Source: Stutzerimonas stutzeri
GTDB lineage: Bacteria; Pseudomonadota; Gammaproteobacteria; Pseudomonadales; Pseudomonadaceae
Assembly (NCBI RefSeq): GCF_009789555.1
Contig: NZ_CP046902.1
Span: 2,186,001-2,250,000 of the forward strand
Direction of reading: 5' to 3'
DNA: 64,000 nucleotides
The notes beneath the pieces are model-generated. The model was not told where the DNA came from. It made no database searches and saw only the letters and a list, made by a program, of their open reading frames with translations. The position numbers were made by a program, and so were the translations under genes. Shown piece after piece: positions 7,553 through 16,762 of this stretch; position 1 is the first letter of the stretch, and each line of letters opens with the position of its first letter.

Positions 7553-8596
7553 ATGAACAAGATCGTGTTTTGCTTCGTGGTCGCCCTGCTGGCCCTGCTG
7601 CCGATACTGTGGCCCGACCCCTACATGCTGTCGGTGGTGTCTGCGGCCGGCATCATGATCGTCGCGGCGATCAGCCTGAACGTGCTGCTCGGCTTCACCG
7701 GCCAGCTCAGCCTCGGGCATGCCGCCTTCTTCGGGATCGGCGCTTATAGCAGCGCGCTGCTTTCGCTGGGGTTCGATGTCAATCTGTTCGGCTATTTGCT
7801 GGTGGTCGATCCCAAGCCGGTCTGGGTCGCCTTCGTCGGAGGCATCCTGGTGGCCGCCGGCTTCGGCTGGCTGATTGGCAAGCTGGCGTTCCGGGTGCGC
7901 GGCGCCTACTTCGTGATTGTCACCATCTGCTTCGCACAGGTCATGCGCATGGTTGCACTCAACTGGGTGGACCTCACCGAGGGGCCGATGGCACTGGTCT
8001 CCATCCCGGCGCTGACCCTGTGGGTGCCCGGTGAGGGTGTCATCAAGCTGGTCAGCAAGTCCGCCACTTACTGGCTGGTGCTGACGGCTAACGTGCTGGC
8101 CTATCTGCTCGTCGCGCGCCTGGTGCTCAGCCGCTTTGGCCGCGCGGCTATCGCCCTGCGGGAAAACGAGACACTGGCCAAGTCCATCGGCATCCCGGTG
8201 ACCCGCTACCTGATCGTCTTCTCGGTGATCTCGGCCGGTATCGCCGGCGCCGCTGGCGGGCTCTACGCCCACACGGTGCGCATCATCGATCCGGAAGTGT
8301 TCATGTTCATCTACACCATCACCATGGTGATCATGGTCATCGCGGGCGGCAAAGGCACCCTGGCCGGACCGGTGATCGGCGGGATCATCTTCGGTCTGCT
8401 GCCGGAGCTGCTTCGCGGAATCGTGGCGCCCGAGGTGCAGTGGATGCTTTACGGAGCGTTGATGGTGTTGCTCCTGATGTTCATGCCCAAGGGCATCGTT
8501 CCGACGTTCAACGGTCTGCTCCGTCGCCTTCGTGGTCGCCTGGGCCAGAAGAAAACCGCGACCTCTCCGGCCAAGGCACGAGGAGCAAACGCATGA
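7553..8596 (+). CDS. Branched-chain amino acid-type ABC permease (LivM-like)
   Basis: The partner permease of the LivM family, 347 residues, with the typical segments AAISLNVLLGFTGQLSLGHAAFFGIGAYSSALL and RENETLAKSIGIPVTRYLIVFSVISAGIAGAAGGLYA. It starts on the base after the previous stop and overlaps the next gene by four bases (ATGA at 8593-8596). The last ~20 residues (LRRLRGRLGQKKTATSPAKARG) are basic and probably cytoplasmic. Confidence 0.93.
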   Translation: MNKIVFCFVVALLALLPILWPDPYMLSVVSAAGIMIVAAISLNVLLGFTGQLSLGHAAFFGIGAYSSALLSLGFDVNLFGYLLVVDPKPVWVAFVGGILVAAGFGWLIGKLAFRVRGAYFVIVTICFAQVMRMVALNWVDLTEGPMALVSIPALTLWVPGEGVIKLVSKSATYWLVLTANVLAYLLVARLVLSRFGRAAIALRENETLAKSIGIPVTRYLIVFSVISAGIAGAAGGLYAHTVRIIDPEVFMFIYTITMVIMVIAGGKGTLAGPVIGGIIFGLLPELLRGIVAPEVQWMLYGALMVLLLMFMPKGIVPTFNGLLRRLRGRLGQKKTATSPAKARGANA

Positions 8597-9411
8597 GTGC
8601 CCAGCTTCAGCCCACGGCGCAGCACCGAACTGACACGCCGCTACTCGCCCTGTCTGGCGTGACCATGAAGATTTCCGGCCTGGTGGCGCTCAGCGAGGTC
8701 AGCCTGGAGGTCCAGCCGGGTCAGATCGTCAGCCTGATCGGGCCTAATGGCGCCGGCAAGACCACCGCTTTCAATGTGATCTCCGGCTACATGCGCCCGA
8801 CCTCCGGGACGGTGCGCTTCCTGGATGAGGACATCACCGGCCTGTCCCCTGAGCAGATCGCCGCCCGTGGTTTGGTACGCAGCTTTCAGCGCACCAGCGT
8901 GTTCGACAACTGTACGGTGTTCGAGAACATCCAGACGGCCCTGCACATGCAGGGCAGCGCCAGCCTGACGGCGTCGATCCTGCGGCTGCCATCGTTCCGC
9001 CGCGAAGAGGCGGCACTGCGCGAGCGCACCCGGGACATGCTCGAATTCGTCGGCCTGACTCGCCGTATGGACGACTTGGCCGCGAACCTCTCCTACGGCG
9101 ACCAGCGCCTGCTGGGGGTGGGCATCGCGCTGGCCGCGCAACCGAAGCTGCTGCTGTTGGACGAGCCGGCCGCCGGCCTGAACCCCTCGGAAACCGACGC
9201 GTTCAAGGAGATGATCCGCAAGGTCGCCGACACCGGCGTCACCATCCTGCTGGTGGAGCACGACATGCAGATGGTCATGTCGATTTCGGACTACATCGTG
9301 GTGCTCAACCAGGGGCACCGTATCGCCGACGGTGGCCCGCAGGCCATTCAGAACAACCCGGACGTCATCCGGGCCTACCTCGGATCAGGATTGAACAGTG
9401 CTAAAGCTTGA
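8593..9411 (+). CDS. Branched-chain amino acid-type ABC ATP-binding protein (LivG-like)
   Basis: A nucleotide-binding subunit of 272 residues on the cytoplasmic face. It has Walker A GPNGAGKTT at residues 50-58, the LivG-specific DITGLSPEQIAARGLVRSFQRTSVF segment and Walker B LLLLDEPAAGLNP. The ABC signature reads LSYGDQRLLGVG, with D where most LivG proteins have Q. The start is the ATG at 8593, which overlaps the previous stop and has AGGAG upstream; a longer reading frame upstream is inside the permease gene. It overlaps the second ATPase by 14 bases. Confidence 0.92.
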   Translation: MSAQLQPTAQHRTDTPLLALSGVTMKISGLVALSEVSLEVQPGQIVSLIGPNGAGKTTAFNVISGYMRPTSGTVRFLDEDITGLSPEQIAARGLVRSFQRTSVFDNCTVFENIQTALHMQGSASLTASILRLPSFRREEAALRERTRDMLEFVGLTRRMDDLAANLSYGDQRLLGVGIALAAQPKLLLLDEPAAGLNPSETDAFKEMIRKVADTGVTILLVEHDMQMVMSISDYIVVLNQGHRIADGGPQAIQNNPDVIRAYLGSGLNSAKA

Positions 9412-10102
9412 AGATGTCACCGTGCACTACGGTGCGACCGTCGCGGTCGACAAGGTCTCGCTGCAGGTGGAGGAGGGCGAGTTCGTTACCCTCATCGGTT
9501 CCAACGGCGCGGGCAAATCCAGCACCCTGCGGGCGATCAGCGGCCTCGAACCGGTGGTCTCAGGGCGCATCACGTTCGAGGGTGCAGCGATCACCAACGG
9601 CAAGCCGCAGGACATTATCGAGCGCGGCATTGCCCATTGCCCTGAAGGGCGGCGGGTGTTCGCGCAGCTCAGCGTGCACGAGAACCTGGAAATGGGCGCC
9701 TACCGGCGCAAGGATCGCCAGGCCATTCGCGACGATGTCGAGCGCATGTACGTTCGCTTTCCGCGCTTGCGTGAGCGCACCGCGCAACCGGCCGGCACGC
9801 TTTCCGGCGGCGAACAACAAATGCTGGCGATCGCCCGGGCGCTGATGTCGCGACCTCGGTTGATCATGTTCGACGAGCCCTCGCTGGGGTTGGCGCCGAA
9901 CTTCGTCGAACAGGTATTCGAGCTGGTGGCGGAAATCCGCGCGAGCGGTACCACGGTGCTGATGGTCGAGCAGAACGCCTACGCCGCGCTGGAGCTGTGC
10001 GACCGCTCCTACCTGCTTGAAACCGGCAACGTGGTGCTGCAGGGCAGCGCGCGGGAGATGCGCGAGAACCCCGATATCCGCAAGGCCTATCTGGGTGGTT
10101 GA
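9398..10102 (+). CDS. Branched-chain amino acid-type ABC ATP-binding protein (LivF-like)
   Basis: The second ATPase subunit, 234 residues. Visible motifs are Walker A GSNGAGKS (34-41), the LivF-type CPEGRRVFAQLSVHENLEMGAY, signature LSGGEQQM and Walker B LIMFDEPSLGLAP. The start codon is GTG at 9398 (MLKLEDVTVHYG), inside the end of the previous gene, the usual arrangement in Liv operons. With it the importer is complete: binding protein, two permeases, two ATPases. Confidence 0.92.
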   Translation: MLKLEDVTVHYGATVAVDKVSLQVEEGEFVTLIGSNGAGKSSTLRAISGLEPVVSGRITFEGAAITNGKPQDIIERGIAHCPEGRRVFAQLSVHENLEMGAYRRKDRQAIRDDVERMYVRFPRLRERTAQPAGTLSGGEQQMLAIARALMSRPRLIMFDEPSLGLAPNFVEQVFELVAEIRASGTTVLMVEQNAYAALELCDRSYLLETGNVVLQGSAREMRENPDIRKAYLGG

Positions 10103-10129
10103 ACCGATTCAGCTCGAGGAGCGATACGT

Positions 10130-11098
10130 GTGAAGTCGCTGGATTTGCAGGTTGTCCGGCAGGCAATCGACTGGCTCGACGCGGGCCACGACATCTGGCT
10201 GTGCACGGTACTCGCCACCTACGGCTCGGCGCCACGCTCGCCGGGCGCGATGCTGGTCGTCCTGCGTGACGGGCGACTGCGCGGCTCGCTGTCCGGCGGT
10301 TGCGTCGAGGAGGATTTCATCCAGCGGCTCGGCGAGGGGCAGTTCGACCGGGCGCGGCAGGTCGTGCGCTACGGCGAGGGCGGGCTGGCCCCGACGCTGG
10401 TGCTGCCCTGCGGCGGCGTGCTCGACGTGCTGGTGGAGCGGCTGACGCCCGGCTGCGAGGCGAGCGAGCAACTGGCGTTGATGGAACAGGCGCTGCTCGG
10501 GCAACGCCAGCTGGTGCGCATTGTGCCGCTGGGCGCGGGCGCGACGGCAGTCGACACGGTCGGCACGCCGACTCCGCGCATCCAGCGCGACGACGATGAG
10601 ATACGCATCCGCATCGGGGCCGCGCAGCGCCTGCTCATTGCCGGTATCTCGCCGGTGGCGTCTTTCTGCGCCCAGTTCGCGCTGGCGCTCGGCTATGAGG
10701 TGATCGTCTGTGATCCGCGCACGGAACTGCATGAATCCCTCCGCGTGCCTGGCGTGGAGCTTCGCAAGCAACTGCCGGCGCTGTATATCGCCGACGGCGG
10801 CTGCCACGAGCGCACGGCAGTGGTCGCACTGACCCACGATCCGCGGCTGGACGACCTGACGGTGATGGAAGCGGTCCGAACGCCGGCGTTCTACATCGGC
10901 GTGATGGGCTCGCGGCGCACCAGTGAAAAGCGCATGGAGCGCCTGCGACGGATCGGTGGGCTCGGCCCGACTGAGTTGGCCCGTGTGCACGCGCCCATCG
11001 GCCTGGCGCTGGGCAGCCGGACGCCGGCAGAAATCGCCCTGTCGGTCATGGCCGACATCCTGCGCGCGTCCAATGCGGTACCCCGCGACCGGCTCTGA
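10130..11098 (+). CDS. XdhC/CoxI family protein
   Basis: A protein of 322 residues related to XdhC, which protects and inserts sulfurated molybdenum cofactor into xanthine dehydrogenase-type hydroxylases. The N-terminal XdhC/CoxI domain shows CTVLATYGSAPRSPGAMLVVL and GSLSGGCVEEDF; the C-terminal Rossmann-like half shows LTHDPRLDDLTVMEAV and YIGVMGSRRTSEKRMERL. The start is GTG with GAGGAGCGATAC upstream. It lies 27 bases after the Liv-like operon and is probably co-transcribed. No molybdenum hydroxylase is encoded in the window, so its client enzyme is elsewhere; a purine or N-heterocycle link is inference. Confidence 0.85.
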   Translation: MKSLDLQVVRQAIDWLDAGHDIWLCTVLATYGSAPRSPGAMLVVLRDGRLRGSLSGGCVEEDFIQRLGEGQFDRARQVVRYGEGGLAPTLVLPCGGVLDVLVERLTPGCEASEQLALMEQALLGQRQLVRIVPLGAGATAVDTVGTPTPRIQRDDDEIRIRIGAAQRLLIAGISPVASFCAQFALALGYEVIVCDPRTELHESLRVPGVELRKQLPALYIADGGCHERTAVVALTHDPRLDDLTVMEAVRTPAFYIGVMGSRRTSEKRMERLRRIGGLGPTELARVHAPIGLALGSRTPAEIALSVMADILRASNAVPRDRL

Positions 11099-11120
11099 CT
11101 TGCCGGCTGCCGTCCATGGC

Positions 11121-12776
11121 TCAGGCTGAAGCGGCGACCGGCGGCTGCGGAATCGCCGCCAGCAGGGTGCGGGTGTATTCGTGCTCTGGCGCGCTGAGCA
11201 GGCGTTCGGTGGGACCTTCTTCGACCAGGCGGCCGGCCTGCATGATCATCACCCGGTCACACATCAGCCGCACCACGTTGAGGTCGTGGCTGATGAACAG
11301 GTAGCTCATGCCCAACCGCTCCTTGAGGTCGACCAGCAGGTTGAGCACGACCGCCTGTACGGAGACGTCAAGCGCCGCGGTGGGCTCGTCGAGAATCAGC
11401 ATCTTCGGGTTCAGTGCGATTGCCCGGGCGATGCCGACGCGCGCTTTCTGCCCGCCGGAGAGCTGGTGCGGATAACGGTCCAGCAGATCGACAGGCAGGC
11501 CGACGTTCTCGGCCAGCTCCTCGACGCGTCGACGCAACTGCGCCTTGTCGCCGCTGGCACCGAGGCGCCGGATCGGGTCGGCAATCGCGTCACGGACCTT
11601 CCAGCGCGGGTTCAGGCTGTCGGTCGGGTCTTGGAACACCATCTGCAGCTGCGCCCGCAGCGGGTGTCGGGCGAACTGTTTACTGGATATGGCGCCGATG
11701 TCCTGGCCGTCGAACCACAGCGCCCCGGCGCTCTGGTCGAGCAGGCGCATGAGCATCGCCGAGGTGGTCGACTTGCCGCAGCCACTTTCCCCGACCAGAC
11801 CCAGGCTTTCGCCCTGGTGCAGCTTGAAGGAAAGGCTATCGACCGCGCGGTGGCTGGTCGGCGAGCCGGGCGCGCCGAAGGTCTTGCTCAGCCCCTCCAC
11901 CGACAGCAGCACTGGCGCGGCAGGGTTCGGCGGCGACGCCAAGGCGCGTCGCGCATCGCCCTCGGGCAGCAGGTCGGCGACCTTGGACTCCGGCCCCGGG
12001 GTGGCCTTGAGCAGACGGCGGGTGTAGTCGTGCTCGGGGTTGGAAAAGAGTGTGGCGGTATCGGCGGCTTCGACGATGCGGCCCTTCTGCATCACCACAA
12101 TGCGGTCGCAGTACTGCGCGGCCAGGCCCAGGTCATGGGTGATCAGCAGGGTCGCCATGCGATGTTCGCGGGTCAGGTCCTTGATCAGGTCCAGCACCGC
12201 CTTCTGTGTGGTGACGTCCAGGCCGGTGGTCGGCTCGTCGGCGATCAGCATCTGCGGCCGGCAGGCCAGGGCGATGGCGATCACCACGCGCTGACACATG
12301 CCGCCGGACAGCTCGAACGGATAGGCGTAATAGCGTGCTTCCGGATTGGCGATGCGCACTGCGCGGAGCATGGCAATTGCCTTCTCCTTCGCATTGGTCC
12401 AGGTCGCCATGGCGTGTTCGCGCAGAACGTCCTCGATCTGCTTGCCAACCGTGCGAATCGGGTTCAGCGCGGCGCGAGGGTTCTGGAAGATCATTGAGAT
12501 CTCGCGGCCGCGCAGGTCGCGCATGGCTCGCTCGTTGGCGCCGACCAGATCGATGCCGGAGAAGCGGATCGAACCACTGTGGATCGAGCCGGCACGGTCA
12601 AGGATGCGCATGATCGCGTAGGAGGTGACCGACTTGCCGGAGCCAGACTCGCCGACGATACCCAGCGTTTCACCCTTGTTCAGTTTCAGCGTGACCTGCT
12701 CGACCGCCGTGACGGTGCCGCGACGGGTGGCGAATTCGATGGTCAGATCGTCGATGTCGAGTAAAGCGGGTGGCAT
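11121..12776 (-). CDS. Dipeptide/oligopeptide-type ABC transporter, fused double ATP-binding protein
   Basis: One polypeptide of 551 residues with two complete ABC ATPase domains, equivalent to DppD plus DppF (GsiA/YejF-type). The first domain has Walker A GESGSGKS (42-49) and signature LSGGMCQRV; the second has GESGCGKST and LSGGQKARV, with Walker B MLILDEPTAALDV. It is the last gene of a minus-strand operon (binding protein, two permeases, this ATPase), 9 bases after the preceding permease. It energises import of a peptide or peptide-like compound; the substrate is unknown. Confidence 0.92.
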   Translation of the reverse strand: MPPALLDIDDLTIEFATRRGTVTAVEQVTLKLNKGETLGIVGESGSGKSVTSYAIMRILDRAGSIHSGSIRFSGIDLVGANERAMRDLRGREISMIFQNPRAALNPIRTVGKQIEDVLREHAMATWTNAKEKAIAMLRAVRIANPEARYYAYPFELSGGMCQRVVIAIALACRPQMLIADEPTTGLDVTTQKAVLDLIKDLTREHRMATLLITHDLGLAAQYCDRIVVMQKGRIVEAADTATLFSNPEHDYTRRLLKATPGPESKVADLLPEGDARRALASPPNPAAPVLLSVEGLSKTFGAPGSPTSHRAVDSLSFKLHQGESLGLVGESGCGKSTTSAMLMRLLDQSAGALWFDGQDIGAISSKQFARHPLRAQLQMVFQDPTDSLNPRWKVRDAIADPIRRLGASGDKAQLRRRVEELAENVGLPVDLLDRYPHQLSGGQKARVGIARAIALNPKMLILDEPTAALDVSVQAVVLNLLVDLKERLGMSYLFISHDLNVVRLMCDRVMIMQAGRLVEEGPTERLLSAPEHEYTRTLLAAIPQPPVAASA

Positions 12777-12785
12777 GGCCGGCCC

Positions 12786-13673
12786 TCAGGTACGACGCTG
12801 CGGGTCGACCAGATCGCGCAGGCCGTCCCCCAGCAGGTTGAAGGTGAATACCGCGAGGACCAGGGCGGCGCCAGGGAAGACCACCAGCCACCACTCACCG
12901 GAAATGATGAAGTTGGCGCCCTCGGCGACCATGATTCCCCATTCGGGCGTTGGCGGGCGCACACCCAGGCCGATGAACGAAAGCCCGGCGGCATTGAGAA
13001 TGGCCCAGCCCATGTTCAGCGATATCTGCACCATCATCGGCGGCAAGGTGTTGGGAAAGATGTGCAGCGCCAGGATGCGCCAGTCACTGTTGCCGGACAG
13101 CCGCGCCGCCTGGACGAAGCCGGCGTTGCGCCGCACGTTGACCTCGGCGCGGGCCATGCGGGCGTAGAACGGCAAATTGATGATCGCCGTAGCGTAGACG
13201 ATGTTTTCCACCGTGTTGCCGGCCGCGGCGACGATGCCCATGGCCAGCACGAACAGCGGAAAGGCCATGATGGTGTCCAGTAAGCGGCCGGACAGTCGAT
13301 CGATCCAGCCGCCGTAGTAGCCGGCCATTGCCCCCAGCGCGGAGCCGAAGACGAACGACAGGGCGACGGCTACAAGCGCGATCGTCAGGTCAAGGCGGGT
13401 GGCCACCACCACGCGCGAGAGCACGTCGCGGCCGAGATTGTCGGTGCCAAACCAGTGCGCCGCCGAGGGCGGTTGCAGTGGCTCGCCGGCATAGGTGGCG
13501 AGCGGGTCGTAGGGCACCAGCCACGGGCCGAGGAGCGCGAGCAGCAGGATCAGCGCGAACAGCACGAAGGCCATCGCCGAGACCGGGTTTTCCGCTAGCA
13601 GGTAACGCGCCTGGCGCCAGCTGCTGGTCGGGTTGCCGGCCGCCGAATCGGATGTCGAAGCAGTCTGGCTCAT
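12786..13673 (-). CDS. Dipeptide-type ABC permease (DppC/OppC-like)
   Basis: An inner-membrane permease of 295 residues. The N-terminal helix (about 36-54, LFALILLLALLGPWLVPYDP) and the segment HWFGTDNLGRDVLSRVVVATRLDL are diagnostic of the OppC type. The EAA loop reads RRNAGFVQAARLSGNSDWRIL and the end AGLSFIGLGVRPPTPEWGIM is typical. Only one base separates it from the upstream permease stop, so translation is probably coupled. Confidence 0.92.
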   Translation of the reverse strand: MSQTASTSDSAAGNPTSSWRQARYLLAENPVSAMAFVLFALILLLALLGPWLVPYDPLATYAGEPLQPPSAAHWFGTDNLGRDVLSRVVVATRLDLTIALVAVALSFVFGSALGAMAGYYGGWIDRLSGRLLDTIMAFPLFVLAMGIVAAAGNTVENIVYATAIINLPFYARMARAEVNVRRNAGFVQAARLSGNSDWRILALHIFPNTLPPMMVQISLNMGWAILNAAGLSFIGLGVRPPTPEWGIMVAEGANFIISGEWWLVVFPGAALVLAVFTFNLLGDGLRDLVDPQRRT

Positions 13674-13674
13674 C

Positions 13675-14703
13675 TCAACTCTCCACCCGGACCCGCGGGT
13701 CGACGAGGGTATAGATCACGTCAATCAGCAGGTTGAGCAGTACGAAGAGCACCGCCATGCACAGGACGAAGCCCTGCACCGCGGCGTAGTCGGAAACCAC
13801 CAGCGCTTCGACCGCGAAAGAGCCGATGCCCGGCCAGGCGAACACCTTCTCCACCAGGACGTTGGCGCCCAAGGCGAAGGAAAACACCATACCCAGTGTG
13901 GTGATTACCGGCAGGATGGCGTTGCGCAGCCCATAGCTGTACAGCACCTTGCGCCGTGCCAGGCCGGCGGCGCGGGCGGTGCGGATGAATTCACTCTCCA
14001 GCACCTGGATCAGCGCGGCTCGGGTCATGCGGGCAATCGGCGCCAGTGTGAACAGGCCAAGGGTAATGGCCGGCAGCAGCAATTGAGTGAAGGCGGCGCG
14101 AGCCGTTTCCGGATCGCCGGCGAGCAGGGCGTCGATGACGAACGAGCCAGTCACGGTTTCCGGCGGCAGGTAGGCGAAGTCCAGCCGACCCATGGGCGAC
14201 GGCGCCCAGCCCAGCAGAAAATAGAAAATGTATAGCAGCAACAGGCCGGTGAAGAAGGTCGGCAGCGAGACGCCGGCAGTGACGACCACGCGGCACAGGT
14301 GGTCGACCCAGCTGTTCGGACGGGTCGCCGCGAGGATGCCGAGCGGCAGCGCCACCAATAGGGACAGCAGCAGGGCGAACAGGGTCAGCTCCAGCGAGGC
14401 CGGAAGGCGCGATGCCAACTCGGTCAGCACGGGCTGGCCGGTAGAGATCGATTGTCCCAGTTCACCCTGCAGCAGATCGCCGATGTAGCTGACGAACTGT
14501 AGCGGGAGCGGTCGGTCGAGCCCCATTTGCTGGCGAATCTCGGTGATCGACTGTTCGTCAGCCATGGGGCCGGCGAAATACACGGCCGGGTCGCCCGGCA
14601 GCGCGCGGGTCAGCAGAAAGGAGACCAGCACGATGCCGAACAGCGCGGGAACGGCTTGGAGCAGCCGCAACAGGACCAGTTTGAGTTTGTTCGAGACGCG
14701 CAT
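13675..14703 (-). CDS. Dipeptide-type ABC permease (DppB/OppB-like)
   Basis: An inner-membrane permease of 342 residues. It has the OppB-type beginning RLLQAVPALFGIVLVSFLLTRALPGDPA, QQMGLDRPLPLQFVSYIGDLLQGELGQSI, and an EAA loop with FIRTARAAGLARRKVLYSYGLRNAILP. It lies three bases after the binding-protein gene, an unusually tight junction given that binding proteins are usually made in excess. Confidence 0.92.
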   Translation of the reverse strand: MRVSNKLKLVLLRLLQAVPALFGIVLVSFLLTRALPGDPAVYFAGPMADEQSITEIRQQMGLDRPLPLQFVSYIGDLLQGELGQSISTGQPVLTELASRLPASLELTLFALLLSLLVALPLGILAATRPNSWVDHLCRVVVTAGVSLPTFFTGLLLLYIFYFLLGWAPSPMGRLDFAYLPPETVTGSFVIDALLAGDPETARAAFTQLLLPAITLGLFTLAPIARMTRAALIQVLESEFIRTARAAGLARRKVLYSYGLRNAILPVITTLGMVFSFALGANVLVEKVFAWPGIGSFAVEALVVSDYAAVQGFVLCMAVLFVLLNLLIDVIYTLVDPRVRVES

Positions 14704-14706
14704 TGA

Positions 14707-16335
14707 TCAGCCCTGGCGCCCCTCGAGTTTCAACGGACGGATGTCCAGCTGACGGTGGAACCAGTACTGGTAGCCCTGCACCTGTGGCCCCATGGCGACA
14801 TTCACCGAGGGTTGCCAGAGCGGAATGCGGGGCACGTCGTCCATGGCAATCTCGATCATGCGCAGAATCTTCGGTCGGTACTGCGGGTCGTCCTGTTCCA
14901 TGTACAGGGTTTCTTCAACCAACTGGCGGATCTCGGCGTTCTCGTAGTTCGAGGAGTTGAACAGGTTGCCCTTCAGGTAGGCCCAGTAGAAGTAGTAGTC
15001 GGGCGTGTTCAGCCAGCCGCCGAAGTTCTCCAGATGCAGCGGGAGCTTCTTCTCAACCAGCGCGACGGTTCGCCAGTTGGCGCCGGGAACCTTGTTCAAC
15101 GTGGCGCGAATGCCGATGCGTTGCAGGTTTTGCTGGATCAACAGGGCGGTAGGTTCGGCCCAGTCGGCCTGGCCCAGGTCGAATGACAGCGGCACCTCGA
15201 AACCGTCCTTGTAGTCGGTTTCAGCGAGCAGCGCCTGAGCCTTGTCCAGGTCTGTGACGTAGGGAAAGGGCTGTGGCCAGATGGCTTCGGTGGGCTTGCC
15301 GCTCTGCGCGCCCCACATGGGTAGGCCTCGCTCGTAGGCGGCGTTGCGGAAGATGTCTTCGTAGGGCACCGCGTGGGCGATGGCCTGACGCACGCGCTTG
15401 TCCTTGAAGGGCTCGAAGTCCAGATTCGTGGCGAGCACGAACAGGCAGTTCTCGATCGGCGTGCTGACCACCTTCACCTTGCCGCCGGCGTCCAACTCCT
15501 TGGCGTCCTTGTTCGGGATGTCGAAGGAGATGTTCACGTCGCCCCGTTCGATCAACGCGCGGCGGGTCGAGGTCGACGGCAGCTCGCGGATCACCACGCG
15601 CTGCAGTGCCGGTAACGGGCCGCATTTCCAGTCGTCGTTGCGCTCGTAGACCAGTTGCTGGCCGACGTCCCAGCGCTGCACCTTGAAGGCGCCGGAGCCG
15701 AGTGCGGTGCGGTGCAGGAATTCAGTGGCCCAAGGGTCGGACTCGTTAGCCTCGGCCTTGGCCGCGATCGAGTTGATGATGATCGGAACCGGCGTCGCCA
15801 GGTCGGGGCGGGTCAGCTTGGACGGATGCAGCAGATGAATCCGGAAGGTGTGGTCGTCCACCGCCTCGAACTGCTCGGGCTTTTCCAGCGAGCCGGCCTT
15901 CATCTGCATGGTGGGGAAGCCGCCGACGCTGACCGCGCGATCGAACGACCACTTGACGTCATGCGCTGTGACTGGCTTGCCGTCCCAGAAGGTGGCGTCC
16001 TGGCGCAGGTGAAAGGTGATGGACGTGCCGTCTTCGGCGGTTTCCCACTTGGTCGCCAGTTCCGGGACCAGGCTGCTGTAGTCGTAGCTGACAGAGCCGT
16101 CCTCGAGCGTCTTGGTGCCGAAAGAGACCAGGCGGTCGTAGCAATTCACGGCGACCTGGTAGCTGGGGCGATTGGTCCCGCTGCGATGGATGTCGAGACT
16201 GTTGATCGAGGCACCGAGCGCCACGACCAGCGGACGGCTCGAGGCGGCATGGGCGGGAAGGCTCTTTAACAGGGGCAATATGCCGGCACCCAGGGTAGCC
16301 AGCGAGACTCCTTTGGTGAATGTGCGACGGTCCAT
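14707..16335 (-). CDS. ABC transporter substrate-binding protein, family 5 (peptide/nickel type)
   Basis: A periplasmic binding protein of 542 residues in the DppA/OppA class. The N-terminus MDRRTFTKGVSLATLGAGI contains a twin-arginine RRxFxK motif ahead of a moderately hydrophobic stretch ending LPAHA, so export by Tat is likely. Typical family 5 segments are ELATKWETAEDGTSITFHLRQDATFWDGKPVTAHDVKWSFDRA and RQAIAHAVPYEDI. I chose the ATG at 16335 because it begins the signal peptide and lies about 25 bases from a sigma-54-like promoter; an in-frame ATG 63 bases upstream gives no family-like sequence. Confidence 0.9.
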   Translation of the reverse strand: MDRRTFTKGVSLATLGAGILPLLKSLPAHAASSRPLVVALGASINSLDIHRSGTNRPSYQVAVNCYDRLVSFGTKTLEDGSVSYDYSSLVPELATKWETAEDGTSITFHLRQDATFWDGKPVTAHDVKWSFDRAVSVGGFPTMQMKAGSLEKPEQFEAVDDHTFRIHLLHPSKLTRPDLATPVPIIINSIAAKAEANESDPWATEFLHRTALGSGAFKVQRWDVGQQLVYERNDDWKCGPLPALQRVVIRELPSTSTRRALIERGDVNISFDIPNKDAKELDAGGKVKVVSTPIENCLFVLATNLDFEPFKDKRVRQAIAHAVPYEDIFRNAAYERGLPMWGAQSGKPTEAIWPQPFPYVTDLDKAQALLAETDYKDGFEVPLSFDLGQADWAEPTALLIQQNLQRIGIRATLNKVPGANWRTVALVEKKLPLHLENFGGWLNTPDYYFYWAYLKGNLFNSSNYENAEIRQLVEETLYMEQDDPQYRPKILRMIEIAMDDVPRIPLWQPSVNVAMGPQVQGYQYWFHRQLDIRPLKLEGRQG

Positions 16336-16370
16336 GGTGGGTTCTCGTTTAAAGATACATACACCTGCGT

Positions 16371-16386
16371 TGCACAATGCAGGCCA
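16371..16386 (-). promoter_or_regulatory. Candidate sigma-54 (-24/-12) promoter of the dipeptide-type operon
   Basis: Read on the minus strand, TGGCCTGCATTGTGCA keeps the invariant GG-N10-GC spacing and matches 8 of 11 consensus positions. It would start transcription near 16359, about 25 bases before the binding-protein ATG. The rest of 16336-16762 contains the nrdB terminator and no recognisable gene. Confidence 0.4.
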
Positions 16387-16610
16387 CATGAACTCCAACC
16401 GTCAACAGCCGCTGGGACCGTGAGAAAAAACAGCTCGTAATGATCAGTTAAGGGGCATGCCTCGCAAAAATGCGAGATTGTAGAGCGTAAGCGTTGATAC
16501 GGCCGCCCCTTGTTGGGAGACGACAGGTCTCGCTTCGATTCAGGGGCTGTGTTGGTGAGCAAACGTGCCCTTGGCGGACGTGCTTACTTGGTGATGGCGT
16601 CTCTGAACAA

Positions 16611-16637
16611 GGGCCAGCGAGCAACGCTCGCTGGCCC
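16611..16637 (-). terminator. Probable terminator of nrdAB
   Basis: A perfect 12-bp stem (GGGCCAGCGAGC / GCTCGCTGGCCC) with a 3-base loop lies 125 bases downstream of the nrdB stop. On the minus strand it is followed by TTGTTC, a modest U-rich tail. It is the strongest hairpin between nrdB and the next operon. Confidence 0.7.
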
Positions 16638-16762
16638 TGTCATTACTCTGCTGCCTTCCATCGCGTTTATCGCCGACCTGCACCGGGCGCGCCGGCTTGG
16701 TGTGTCGTTCCAACGGTCGATGGGACATTTTGAAGCGTATTGAAAAGAGACGCGGATGGCAC

